A stretch of DNA of 64,000 nt. Origin: an uncultured Tropicimonas sp. Its GTDB lineage: Bacteria; Pseudomonadota; Alphaproteobacteria; Rhodobacterales; Rhodobacteraceae. Each line of letters starts with the position of its first letter. Position 1 is the stretch's first letter. The stretch is taken from contig CANLZY010000003.1 in the NCBI GenBank assembly GCA_947495685.1, positions 124,001-188,000 of the forward strand, given 5' to 3'. Made by a program: the position numbers and the translations under genes. The notes under the pieces are model-generated. The model saw nothing but the letters and a program-made list of their open reading frames with translations, was not told where the DNA came from and made no database searches. Positions 9,750-18,463 of the stretch are shown piece by piece.

Positions 9750-12086
9750 GTGCCGTCATTTTCGAACACGCTCGAGCAAGCCATCCACGCCGCACTTGGC
9801 TTTGCCAACGCGCGCCGTCACGAACTCGCCACGCTGGAACATCTCCTGCTGGCGCTGATCGACGAGCCGGACGCAGCAAAAGTCATGCAGGCGTGCGAAG
9901 TTGATCTGGAGGAACTGCGGCGCAGGCTGCTGGAATTCATCGAGGACGACCTCGCGACCCTCGTGACCGAGGTCGAAGGATCCGAAGCAGTCCCCACAGC
10001 CGCATTTCAGCGCGTGATCCAGCGGGCCGCAATCCACGTGCAATCGTCGGGCCGCACCGAGGTCACCGGGGCCAACGTACTGGTCGCGATCTTTGCCGAA
10101 CGCGAATCCAACGCCGCCTACTTCCTGCAAGACCAGGACATGACCCGCTACGACGCGGTGAATTTCATCGCGCACGGCGTGGCCAAGAACGCCAGTTTTG
10201 GTGAGAACCGCCCCGTGACGGGGTCCGATATCGAGGAAGAATCGGCCCACAACGAATCCGGTGGCGAGTCCGAAGGCGGCGAACCGGCCGAGTCGGCGCT
10301 TGCCAAGTATTGTGTCGACCTGAACGCCAAGGCCCGCAAAGGCGACGTGGACCCCCTGATCGGGCGCGATTCCGAGGTCGAGCGGTGCATTCAGGTTCTG
10401 TGCCGCCGGCGCAAGAACAACCCGCTGCTGGTTGGTGACCCCGGTGTCGGCAAGACCGCCATCGCCGAAGGCTTGGCCCGCAAGATCGTTTCGGGCGAAA
10501 CGCCCGAAGTGCTGTCGAACGCCACCATTTTCTCGCTCGACATGGGCGCGTTGCTGGCCGGCACCCGCTATCGCGGCGATTTCGAGGAGCGCCTGAAGGC
10601 GGTGGTGACCGAACTGGAAAATCACGATGATGCGGTTCTCTTCATCGACGAGATCCACACCGTGATCGGCGCTGGCGCAACATCCGGCGGCGCGATGGAT
10701 GCGTCCAACCTGCTGAAGCCCGCGCTTCAGGGAGGCAAGCTGCGTTGCATGGGTAGCACGACCTACAAGGAATTCCGCCAGCACTTCGAAAAGGACCGCG
10801 CGCTGGCCCGGCGGTTCCAGAAAATCGATGTAAGCGAGCCGTCGGTCGAGGATAGCGTGAAGATCCTGAAGGGCCTGAAGCCCTATTTCGAGGAGCATCA
10901 CGAAATCAAGTATACCGCCGACGCCATCAAGACCGCGGTGGAACTGTCGGCACGCTACATGAGCGACCGCAAACTGCCCGACAAGGCGATCGATGTGATC
11001 GACGAAGCCGGTGCGGCGCAGCACCTGGTGCCCGAGAGCCGTCGTCGCAAGACCATCGGCGTCAAGGAGATCGAAGCGGTGATTGCCAAGATCGCCCGCA
11101 TTCCGCCCAAGAACGTCTCTCGTGACGATGCCGAAGTGCTTCGGGATCTGAATGCCAGCCTCAAGCGGGTGGTGTTCGGCCAGGACAACGCCATCGAGGC
11201 CCTGGCCTCGGCGATCAAGCTGGCCCGTGCAGGCCTGCGCGAGCCGGAGAAACCCATCGGCAACTACCTCTTCGCCGGCCCCACCGGCGTCGGCAAGACC
11301 GAAGTGGCCAAGCAACTTGCGGACACGCTCGGGGTGGAACTGCTGCGGTTCGACATGTCCGAATACATGGAGAAGCACGCGGTCTCCCGCCTGATCGGCG
11401 CGCCTCCGGGCTATGTCGGCTTTGATCAGGGCGGGCTGCTGACCGATGGCGTGGACCAGCACCCGCATTGCGTGCTGCTGCTTGACGAAATCGAAAAGGC
11501 GCACCCGGATGTCTTCAACATCCTGCTGCAGGTGATGGATCACGGCACGCTTACCGATCACAATGGCCGTTCGGTGGATTTCCGGAACGTCATCCTGATC
11601 ATGACATCCAACGCCGGGGCCTCGGACATGGCCAAGGCCGCCATCGGCTTTGGCCGCGACAAGCGCGAGGGTGAAGATACCGCCGCCATCGAGCGCACCT
11701 TCACACCAGAGTTCCGCAACCGTCTGGATGCCGTGGTCAGCTTTGCGCCGCTCGGCAAGGATGTCATCCTGCAGGTGGTCGAAAAGTTCGTTCTGCAGCT
11801 GGAGGCCCAGTTGATGGACCGCAATGTCGTGATCGAACTGACCACGCCGGCCGCCGAATGGCTTGCCGACAAGGGCTATGACGACAAGATGGGCGCGCGC
11901 CCCCTTGGCCGCGTGATCCAGGAGTACATCAAGAAGCCGCTGGCGGAAGAGTTGCTGTTTGGCAAACTGACCAAGGGCGGAACCGTCAAGGTCGGCCTCA
12001 AGGACGGCAAGATCGACCTGATTGTCGAGCAGCCTGGCAAGCCTCGCATCTCGACCCGCAAGCCGCCGCTGCTGACCGCAGATTGA
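9750..12086 (+). CDS. clpA: ATP-dependent Clp protease ATP-binding subunit ClpA
   Basis: AAA+ unfoldase that feeds proteins, including N-degron substrates, to ClpP in the cytoplasm. It has 778 residues. The N-domain (1-145) begins MPSFSNTLEQAIHAALGFANARRHE; AAA module 1 has Walker A GDPGVGKT near 229 and Walker B LFIDEIHTVIGAG; AAA module 2 has GPTGVGKT near 510 and LLLDEIEKAHPDVFN; ClpP-binding features follow in the second module. The start is GTG with AAGGAG 7-10 nt upstream. clpS, which often precedes clpA, is absent here: only 264 bp separate gloB and clpA, too little for a clpS gene. Confidence 0.97.
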   Translation: MPSFSNTLEQAIHAALGFANARRHELATLEHLLLALIDEPDAAKVMQACEVDLEELRRRLLEFIEDDLATLVTEVEGSEAVPTAAFQRVIQRAAIHVQSSGRTEVTGANVLVAIFAERESNAAYFLQDQDMTRYDAVNFIAHGVAKNASFGENRPVTGSDIEEESAHNESGGESEGGEPAESALAKYCVDLNAKARKGDVDPLIGRDSEVERCIQVLCRRRKNNPLLVGDPGVGKTAIAEGLARKIVSGETPEVLSNATIFSLDMGALLAGTRYRGDFEERLKAVVTELENHDDAVLFIDEIHTVIGAGATSGGAMDASNLLKPALQGGKLRCMGSTTYKEFRQHFEKDRALARRFQKIDVSEPSVEDSVKILKGLKPYFEEHHEIKYTADAIKTAVELSARYMSDRKLPDKAIDVIDEAGAAQHLVPESRRRKTIGVKEIEAVIAKIARIPPKNVSRDDAEVLRDLNASLKRVVFGQDNAIEALASAIKLARAGLREPEKPIGNYLFAGPTGVGKTEVAKQLADTLGVELLRFDMSEYMEKHAVSRLIGAPPGYVGFDQGGLLTDGVDQHPHCVLLLDEIEKAHPDVFNILLQVMDHGTLTDHNGRSVDFRNVILIMTSNAGASDMAKAAIGFGRDKREGEDTAAIERTFTPEFRNRLDAVVSFAPLGKDVILQVVEKFVLQLEAQLMDRNVVIELTTPAAEWLADKGYDDKMGARPLGRVIQEYIKKPLAEELLFGKLTKGGTVKVGLKDGKIDLIVEQPGKPRISTRKPPLLTAD

Positions 12087-12091
12087 CTGGC

Positions 12092-13078
12092 ATGGCAAAA
12101 ACCTTCTGGAAGGGGCGCCTCGGGGCGCCCCTTCTGTTGTCGCTCATCTGGTCTCCCGCACTGTCCGCCCCGCCGGAACTGCAACTGCCGTTGATCTGCA
12201 CGCTCGGCGAAGATTGTTATGTTCAGCAATATGTCGACCGACAAGCGGGGGACGGTGTGCAGGATTTCGGCTGCGGCGCGATGGCGAACGACGGCCACAA
12301 GGGCACAGATTTTGGCGTTCCCACACTGAGCCACATGGCGCGTGGGGTTCCGGTGATCGCAGCCGCGGCAGGTGTCGTGCGCGGCGCGCGCGACGGCATG
12401 CCCGATGTCGATGCCTCAACCCCGCAAACGCCTGACCTGTCCAACCGGGAATGCGGCAACGGCGTTGCGATCACGCATTCAGACGGCTGGGAAACCCAGT
12501 ATTGCCACCTGAAGCAAGGCAGCGTGCGGGTCGAGATAGGCGACGCCGTGGAGGCTGGCACTCCCCTGGGAGAGGTCGGCATGAGCGGTCTGGCGAGCTT
12601 TCCCCACCTGCATTTTGTCGTCCGGCGCGGGAACGAGGTCATCGACCCCTTCCGCCCCGACATGTCGGTTGGCTGCGGACTGGACGCGGTGCCGGACATG
12701 TGGATCGAGGCGACCGCCTATCGCCCCGGCGGCCTGTTGGAGATCGGCGTGATCGACCGTGTTCCCGACTACGACGAGGTCAAGGCTGGCCTTTCCGAGG
12801 TGGCCCTGCCCGAGGCCGCGCCATCGGCCCTCGTCTTGTGGGGGTTTCTCTATGCAGGAAAGGCCGGCGATACCGTCGAGCTCTCGTTGAGCGGCCCCCA
12901 GGGCACGTTGGGAAAGGAAATCGTCACGCTCGAAAAGGTCCAGCCGTTTCTGTATCGTGCCTGGGGCAAGCGCGCGCCTGCGGACGGCTTCCCTGCCGGG
13001 GCCTACAAGGGTGAGGTCGTCCACAGGCGCGGTGCGGACGAGTTGGACCGACGGTCGGTCAGCTTCTCCCTGCCCTGA
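12092..13078 (+). CDS. M23 family metallopeptidase (LytM-like), exported
   Basis: A 328-residue exported protein with a Sec-type signal peptide (KTFWKGR, a hydrophobic LLLSLIWSP core, then ALSA). The catalytic M23 core reads DGHKGTDFG, ITHSDGWETQYCHL and SFPHLHFVVRRG, so the Zn ligands H..D and HxH appear intact. M23 enzymes cut cross-link peptides of peptidoglycan in the periplasm. After the catalytic domain, a beta-rich tail of about 120 residues has no clear family. The ATG at 12092 is preferred; a TTG at 12083 overlaps the clpA stop. The clpA terminator-like hairpin falls inside the signal-peptide codons. Homologues annotated as M23 peptidases often follow clpA in Rhodobacterales. Confidence 0.88.
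   Translation: MAKTFWKGRLGAPLLLSLIWSPALSAPPELQLPLICTLGEDCYVQQYVDRQAGDGVQDFGCGAMANDGHKGTDFGVPTLSHMARGVPVIAAAAGVVRGARDGMPDVDASTPQTPDLSNRECGNGVAITHSDGWETQYCHLKQGSVRVEIGDAVEAGTPLGEVGMSGLASFPHLHFVVRRGNEVIDPFRPDMSVGCGLDAVPDMWIEATAYRPGGLLEIGVIDRVPDYDEVKAGLSEVALPEAAPSALVLWGFLYAGKAGDTVELSLSGPQGTLGKEIVTLEKVQPFLYRAWGKRAPADGFPAGAYKGEVVHRRGADELDRRSVSFSLP
12109..12134 (+). terminator. GC-rich hairpin after clpA, inside the M23 signal-peptide codons
   Basis: An 11-bp stem (GAAGGGGCGCC / GGCGCCCCTTC) with a TCGG loop, 22 nt after the clpA stop. The tract after it is T-poor. It would attenuate read-through into, or translation start of, the M23 gene. Confidence 0.55.
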
Positions 13079-13081
13079 CGC

Positions 13082-15493
13082 TCAGCGTTCGGTCAGCTTC
13101 AACTCGATGCGCCGGTTCTGGGCAAACGCCTCGGGCGTCTCGTCGCGGTTGATCGGCTGGAACTCTCCAAATCCATTGGCCGCCAGCCGTTCCGGCGAAA
13201 AACCGAGTTCCTCGGTCATGTAGCGTACCACGGACAGCGCTCGTGCCTGGCTGAGCTCCCAGTTGTCCCGGTACTCGCCGGTGCCCGACAGCGGCTGGTT
13301 GTCGGTGTGCCCGTCTACCCGGATCACCCAGTCGATTTCCGGCGGGATCTGGTCTGCAATCTCCGCCAGGCTCCGGGCCACCCGGGCGATCTGGACCTGC
13401 CCCTCGGGCGATATCTGTGCCGACGCCAGCTCGAACAAGACCTCTGACGAAAACACGAACCGGTCTCCCTCGATCCGCACGCCATCGCGCCCACCCAGAA
13501 TATCCCGCAGCTTGCCAAAAAATTCCGAGCGATAGTTTTTCAGGTCGAGCGCCTCTGCCTCAAGCCGCTTTTTCTCTTCTTCCAGGCGTTGCCGTTCGGC
13601 GGCCTCCAACCGGGCGCGCGCCTTTTCCTCGGAGGCGACTTGCGCGAGCGCGGTGTTCAACCGGGTACCCAGCGACTGGATTTCCACCTGCGATACCGCA
13701 TCCCGGGCTTCGGAGGCTTCGAGAAGCTCCTCCAACGACCCAAGTTGGCTGCGCAGCGAGGCAATGTTTTCGTTCAGGAGCGCCATGCGGCGCTGGCTCT
13801 CGGCGGATTCTGCTTCCTTCTGATCAAGCTGCTGATTGGCGGCGGCCAACAGTGCCGCCCTCTGTTCAGCGTCGGTCATCTGCTGTGACGCGGCCTGTTC
13901 GGCGGCCAGGCGGGCCGCAAGCGCCGCTGCGAGTTGCCGCCGGATGTCCTGCGCATCGCCTGTCGCAGAGCGAAGGCTCTCGTTTTCGGCCGTCAAGCGC
14001 GCCAGCTCATTGCGCAGGTCTGCCATTTCCGTCGAAAGCGTCCGAATGGTGCCTTGCGCCTCGGCCATGGCAGCGGCGCGATCCGTCTGATCCGAAACCG
14101 CTGCCCGAAGGTCGCCGGTCAACGTGGCAACAGACGCCCGCTCCGCCTCCAGATCCGCGCTCAACGTCTCGACTGTTGCGCGCGCCTCGGCAAGCGCCTG
14201 TGCGCTGTCCGCGCCGCCCCGTTCCGCCGCCGACAATTGTGCCGTCAGCACAGCGGATCGGGATTGCAGGTTGCTCATCTCGGTTCCCAACCGGGCGATC
14301 TCGTCGCGCGCTGCCGACAGCGCCGCGGCGTCGGCACTCTGGCCGCTGCGGGCCTGTTCCAGCGCCGCAGTCAACCTCGCGCGCTCCGCTTCGGCATTGG
14401 CCAGCGCCTCGCGTAGCCGCGCCGCATCGGCCTGCGCATCGGCCAGTGACGCAGCGGTCGTGTCAGCCACAGCAGTTTGCGTCGACAGGCGCTCTTCCAG
14501 GGCCAGTCGGGCCACGAGGGCGGCGGCAAGCTTGTCATCCAACTGGGCCTCGGCGGATTCCGACGCCGCCAGAAGGGTCAGGGTTTCCTCGGCCCGGCGA
14601 CGCTGGTCTTCCAGCGCAAGCGTCATGGCCGTCAACTCGTCCTCGGCCCCGGCCAGCTTGTCGCGCAGCGCCTGGGCGGCGGCGGCTTCGGCCAATCGGG
14701 CCGCTTCTTCGTCGCTCAGTTTTTGTTGCAGATCCCCGGCGTCGGCCTGTTGCGCCGCGATGCGCGCGGCGGCCTCGGCGTTCTGCCCTTCCAGATCTGC
14801 GATCATCGCCTCCAGTGCCTCCCGACGGGCGGCGGCCAGGCGGGCCTGCTCGATCTGCACATCGATCTCGCTTCGGGTGGATGCAAGCGCCGTCTCCAGC
14901 GCGTTGCGCTCGTCTTCCAGCGTGTCCCGCGCGGAATTCAAGGCATCCCGCTCGGCACTCAACGCATCGCGCTCGTCGGTCAATGCATCCCGCTGGGAGG
15001 TCAAATCGGTCCGGGTCTGTTCCAGCGCGGCCACATCGGCCGAAAGCTGTTCGCCGGTGGCGCGTTCCTGATCGCGCTGCACGATCAGCATGGCCACCTG
15101 TGCCTCGAAGTCCGAGATCTCCGACGCCGCGGAGGCAAGCGCCTCTTCCTTCTGTCCAATCTGGGCGGTCAGCGCGGCGATCAGGTCCGCCTGTTGATCG
15201 GATTCGTCTTGTATACTTGTCAGCGTGGCGTCCAGAACACCGACCTGCCGCTCCAGGTCTTGCGATTTCGAGCGTTCCAGCCCCAGCGCACTGGCCAGTT
15301 GCGACACCTCGTCGGACAGCAGGTCCAACTCGCTTTCCTGCCCGGTGATCGTCTCGCGCAGCATGAACTGCACGATCATGAAGATCGACAGGACGAACAT
15401 CAGCACAAGCAACAGGGCCGTCATGGCATCGACGAACCCTGGCCAGATCGAGGCCGAGAACTTGTCCCCCCCTCTGCGGCGTGAGAGGCCCAT
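13082..15493 (-). CDS. MotB/OmpA-like membrane protein with giant coiled coil
   Basis: An 803-residue inner-membrane protein. A short basic N-terminus is followed by a transmembrane helix at about 24-46 that contains the MotB-like sequence WPGFVDAMTALLLVLMFVLSIF. About 600 residues of heptad-rich, Ala/Glu/Arg/Gln-rich coiled coil follow, and then a C-terminal OmpA-like peptidoglycan-binding domain (about 665-803) with DGHTDNQPLSGTGEYRDNWELSQARA and a terminal NRRIELKLTER. The stop is 4 bp from the convergent M23 gene, and the ExbB/MotA-like partner ends 3 nt before its start. Family logic suggests a proton-driven stator that contacts the cell wall. The coiled coil is far longer than in flagellar MotB. 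No flagellar genes are nearby. Confidence 0.85.
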   Translation of the reverse strand: MGLSRRRGGDKFSASIWPGFVDAMTALLLVLMFVLSIFMIVQFMLRETITGQESELDLLSDEVSQLASALGLERSKSQDLERQVGVLDATLTSIQDESDQQADLIAALTAQIGQKEEALASAASEISDFEAQVAMLIVQRDQERATGEQLSADVAALEQTRTDLTSQRDALTDERDALSAERDALNSARDTLEDERNALETALASTRSEIDVQIEQARLAAARREALEAMIADLEGQNAEAAARIAAQQADAGDLQQKLSDEEAARLAEAAAAQALRDKLAGAEDELTAMTLALEDQRRRAEETLTLLAASESAEAQLDDKLAAALVARLALEERLSTQTAVADTTAASLADAQADAARLREALANAEAERARLTAALEQARSGQSADAAALSAARDEIARLGTEMSNLQSRSAVLTAQLSAAERGGADSAQALAEARATVETLSADLEAERASVATLTGDLRAAVSDQTDRAAAMAEAQGTIRTLSTEMADLRNELARLTAENESLRSATGDAQDIRRQLAAALAARLAAEQAASQQMTDAEQRAALLAAANQQLDQKEAESAESQRRMALLNENIASLRSQLGSLEELLEASEARDAVSQVEIQSLGTRLNTALAQVASEEKARARLEAAERQRLEEEKKRLEAEALDLKNYRSEFFGKLRDILGGRDGVRIEGDRFVFSSEVLFELASAQISPEGQVQIARVARSLAEIADQIPPEIDWVIRVDGHTDNQPLSGTGEYRDNWELSQARALSVVRYMTEELGFSPERLAANGFGEFQPINRDETPEAFAQNRRIELKLTER

Positions 15494-15496
15494 CGA

Positions 15497-16744
15497 TTAC
15501 TCCTTCGGCGCGTGAGAAATGACGGTGCCGGTGTCGACGTGGCCCTGGCGCAGGGTCGCGTTGCGGGTCTTGCGGATCTCGCGGGTCAGGGTCGAAATGT
15601 CGGCCCGCAGGTCGGCCACGGTTTCCTGGCGGCCCGCGGCCAGTTCTTCGAGGATGCGCAACAACTGCACGTCGATGGAGCGCAGGCGCATCCGGCTTTC
15701 GGCGTCCCCACCGGTTTCGGCCAGTTCGCCCTCCTGGGTGGAGGACGACATCCGATGGACCATCTGCTGCTGGGTCTCGACCACCCGTTCCTGACCTTCG
15801 GCGATACGCTCCAGGATGTCGGTGTTGCGGTCGCCATGCTGCATGGTGCGGGTGAGGGATGTCACCGCGACGGCAACCTCGGACAACTTGTCATCGACCA
15901 TCGCGCGGCTGATATCCGACTGGGTCGAGGCCTCGCGCATCGCGGCCATCTGTTCGGCCATATTGTCCAGCACCCCGATCAACGCGCCGGCCTCGGCCGA
16001 CACATCGCCATCACCGCTGGCGAAGCCCAGACGGGTGATCGAGGACAGCCACTCCTCCAGCTCGCGGTAAAAGCGGTTCTGACCACGCGAGGAAAACAGC
16101 TCCAGCAGCCCGACAACCAGCGACCCGGCCAGACCCAGCAGGGACGAGCCAAACGCCGTGCCCATGCCGCCCAATTGTGCTTCCAGCCCGCTCATCAGTT
16201 TTTCAAAGACCTGAACGCCTGTCTCGCCCTCTTTCGGGGCAAGCGAGCGGATGGTCTCGACCACGGCAGGCACCGTCGTGGCCAGCCCGTAGAACGTGCC
16301 CAGCAGCCCGAGAAAGATCAGCAGGTTCACGATATAGCGGGTGATGTCCCGGCCTTCCTCGATCCGCGTGGCGACCGAGTCGAGGATCGACGATGCCGAG
16401 GTCGACGAGATCTGCCGATTGACCCCGCGCGAGCGCAGCAGGGCCGCCAGCGGTGCCAGCAAACGCGGCGTCGGGCTGTTGGCGGCGGATTGGTGGTCGC
16501 GGGCGAAGGTTTCGAGCCAGCGCACCGAGGACGACAGTTGCGCCACCTGCATGAAACAGGCCAGCACCCCGAACACGAAGACCAGCACAATACCGCCGTT
16601 CAGGTACGGGTTGGCCCAGAACACCGGGCTGACACTGGGAAATATCACCCAACCGCCCGCGCCCACGAGGCCGCAGGCCACCAGCATCTGCAAGATCTGT
16701 CGTACCGGTTGCGAAAACTGGGTCGGGGCCTGTGGTTCACTCAT
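15497..16744 (-). CDS. MotA/TolQ/ExbB-family proton channel protein
   Basis: A 415-residue membrane protein. Hydrophobic segments lie at about 20-40 and 53-72, and two further segments form the channel core, NLLIFLGLLGTFYGLATTVPAVVE and GMGTAFGSSLLGLAGSLVVGLLELF, both hallmarks of the MotA/TolQ/ExbB fold. The C-terminal 170 residues are helical and charged, probably cytoplasmic. The start at 16744 (MSEPQAPTQ) is preferred to the open frame reaching 16819 because the preceding residues are basic and unconserved. It forms a two-gene operon with the MotB/OmpA-like gene (3 nt apart); together they would make an ion-driven energy-transducing complex. Confidence 0.87.
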   Translation of the reverse strand: MSEPQAPTQFSQPVRQILQMLVACGLVGAGGWVIFPSVSPVFWANPYLNGGIVLVFVFGVLACFMQVAQLSSSVRWLETFARDHQSAANSPTPRLLAPLAALLRSRGVNRQISSTSASSILDSVATRIEEGRDITRYIVNLLIFLGLLGTFYGLATTVPAVVETIRSLAPKEGETGVQVFEKLMSGLEAQLGGMGTAFGSSLLGLAGSLVVGLLELFSSRGQNRFYRELEEWLSSITRLGFASGDGDVSAEAGALIGVLDNMAEQMAAMREASTQSDISRAMVDDKLSEVAVAVTSLTRTMQHGDRNTDILERIAEGQERVVETQQQMVHRMSSSTQEGELAETGGDAESRMRLRSIDVQLLRILEELAAGRQETVADLRADISTLTREIRKTRNATLRQGHVDTGTVISHAPKE

Positions 16745-16826
16745 GATGTCTTGACGTCTCGGGCGCTTGTCTGGTTGCTCGGCACGATAGGTGGACGCCT
16801 TGAAAATGCCAATGAGCAAACATGTT

Positions 16827-17393
16827 CTATGTCCGATCCGATGCCGTCAGGGCACGCACCCGGGCCGCCAACCAGTCCAGGTCGTCATCGGCCAACCCCA
16901 GGTCGGCCAGATGGTCGGCAGTGTTGAACAAGTACTCGGTGTTCGGCCCGCGTCCGCCGACCGCGCGCGCGATGATCTGGGCCTGTTCTTCCAGCGGCAT
17001 GCCACCGCAATACTGCACATGGCCGGGCTCGATCACGTAGGTAAGCGCCCGCAAGGATCGACCGTCGCGCAGGCGCAGGGTCACGATCTCTTCGATATAG
17101 GCCGATGACACCAGTTCGCGTTCCCGCAGGGCGGCGAGCGTTTCCGCCTCCTGCCCCGGCATCACGCGAAACGCCAGCCCGTCGCAATGGGCCATGTCCG
17201 ACTTGTCCAGGGCCAGCACAAGCCCGGGGCTTTCCTCGGTACCTCGATGGTGGATTGACGACATGCAGAATGCGCGGTGAAACCCGGTCAACCGGGCCAC
17301 CGCCTGCTCCTCGACCGGAAACCCCGGATGCCAGATCAGGCTGCCGTAGCCGAACACCCACAAAGGTTGAGAAACATCGATATCCTGCAGCAT
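16827..17393 (-). CDS. Gamma-glutamylcyclotransferase (ChaC-like)
   Basis: A 188-residue cytoplasmic enzyme of the gamma-glutamylcyclotransferase fold. The substrate loop VFGYGSLIWHPGF is at the N-terminus and the conserved FHRAFCMSS segment follows. The catalytic Glu is probably in the segment around AYIEEIVTL, and the C-terminal domain includes ARAVGGRGPNTEYLFNTADHL, typical of ChaC. ChaC enzymes degrade glutathione to 5-oxoproline and Cys-Gly, so this could supply the substrate of the incomplete oxoprolinase genes at 27-29 kb; that link is inference. The start at 17393 (MLQDIDVS) is chosen over 17411 because homologues begin close to the FGYGSL motif. Confidence 0.88.
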   Translation of the reverse strand: MLQDIDVSQPLWVFGYGSLIWHPGFPVEEQAVARLTGFHRAFCMSSIHHRGTEESPGLVLALDKSDMAHCDGLAFRVMPGQEAETLAALRERELVSSAYIEEIVTLRLRDGRSLRALTYVIEPGHVQYCGGMPLEEQAQIIARAVGGRGPNTEYLFNTADHLADLGLADDDLDWLAARVRALTASDRT

Positions 17394-17455
17394 GACTGGT
17401 CCTTCCTGCACTTCGGGGTGTAAACCTCAAATCCGAACGTTGCGAAAGGGGCGAC

Positions 17456-18463
17456 ATGAAACCGATCCGATTGTTGTGGCTTGTCGTGCTGGTCGCCCTG
17501 GCCTGGAGCGCGTGGTGGGGATGGGGCGCGTGGCATGCAAAATCCGACCTGACCGCCTGGCTGGAAGAACGTCGGGCCGCCGGCTGGCAGGCCGAATGGA
17601 GCGATATCGAGGTCAAGGGCTACCCGACCCGGATCGACCGCACCATCACCAACCTGACATTGGCCAACACCGACGGGGGCTGGGTCTGGTCGGCGCCGTT
17701 CTTTCAGATCCTGGGTCTGAACTATGCCAAGGACCACGTGATCCTGGTCTGGCCCGACACGATGCAATTGCAGACGCCCTACGAAAGAATCTCGATCACC
17801 GGAAAGGATCTGAAGGGGTCCCTCACCTTCGTTCCCGGCACCGACCAGGAGCTGGAAGAAGGCACGCTTGTCTTCAAGGGGTTGAAGATGGTCTCCGATG
17901 CCGGCTGGACCTCGTCCGTGGCCGAGGCGCGCGTCGCGACCCGCCCGGTCGCCGGGCTGGATGGCCCCCGCGACGTCGGAATCGATATCATCGGGCTGAC
18001 GCCGCGCGCACCGGTGATCCAACACCTCGCAAAGGCCGGGCTTGTTCCGGCAACCGTCGATACGCTGAAGGCCGACCTGGCGGTGACTTTCGACCAGCCC
18101 TGGACCCGTGCTGCGGTAGAACGGGAGCGACCGCAGCCGCGCGACATCGAGATCCGCGAGATCGCGGCGAAATGGGGTCAGCTGGAGTTGCGCTTTGCCG
18201 GCGACGTGACGGTGTCGGACAGCGGTCGTATCGCCGGCGAGGTCATGGTCAAGGCCACCAACTGGCAGGAAATCCTGACAGTGGCCCGGCAATCCGGTGC
18301 CCTGCCCGACGCCGTCTTCGACCCGTTGCAAACTGCGTTGACCCTGATCAGCAGCCTGGCCGGAAGCTCGAAGACGCTCGACATTCCGCTGGTGTTCGAG
18401 AGCGGGCGCACCTGGATCGGGCCGGTGCCGGTCGGCGCGGCCCCGACGCTCCGCCTGCCCTGA
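17456..18463 (+). CDS. DUF2125 domain protein, membrane-anchored or exported
   Basis: A 335-residue protein with an N-terminal hydrophobic helix (about 5-25, LLWLVVLVALAWSAWWGWGAW) that is either an uncleaved anchor or a signal. The body matches the alphaproteobacterial DUF2125 family: EWSDIEVKGYPTRIDRTITNL and WVWSAPFFQILGLNY are typical. It is beta-rich and has a repetitive LPS-transport/AsmA-like feel, but the function is unknown. The ribosome site AAAGGGG lies 4 nt from the ATG. It is convergent with the extensin-like gene, with the two stop codons adjacent. Confidence 0.8.
   Translation: MKPIRLLWLVVLVALAWSAWWGWGAWHAKSDLTAWLEERRAAGWQAEWSDIEVKGYPTRIDRTITNLTLANTDGGWVWSAPFFQILGLNYAKDHVILVWPDTMQLQTPYERISITGKDLKGSLTFVPGTDQELEEGTLVFKGLKMVSDAGWTSSVAEARVATRPVAGLDGPRDVGIDIIGLTPRAPVIQHLAKAGLVPATVDTLKADLAVTFDQPWTRAAVERERPQPRDIEIREIAAKWGQLELRFAGDVTVSDSGRIAGEVMVKATNWQEILTVARQSGALPDAVFDPLQTALTLISSLAGSSKTLDIPLVFESGRTWIGPVPVGAAPTLRLP

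Noticed and set aside
9756-12098. 780-codon minus-strand frame opposite clpA
   Set aside because: Its composition (His/Asp/Arg-rich, no family sequence) is that of a codon-bias shadow; clpA is full length on the plus strand.
13417-15348. Large plus-strand frames opposite the MotB-like coiled-coil gene
   Set aside because: Pro/Arg/Ser-rich translations that mirror the Ala/Glu-rich coiled coil; no start site or domain.
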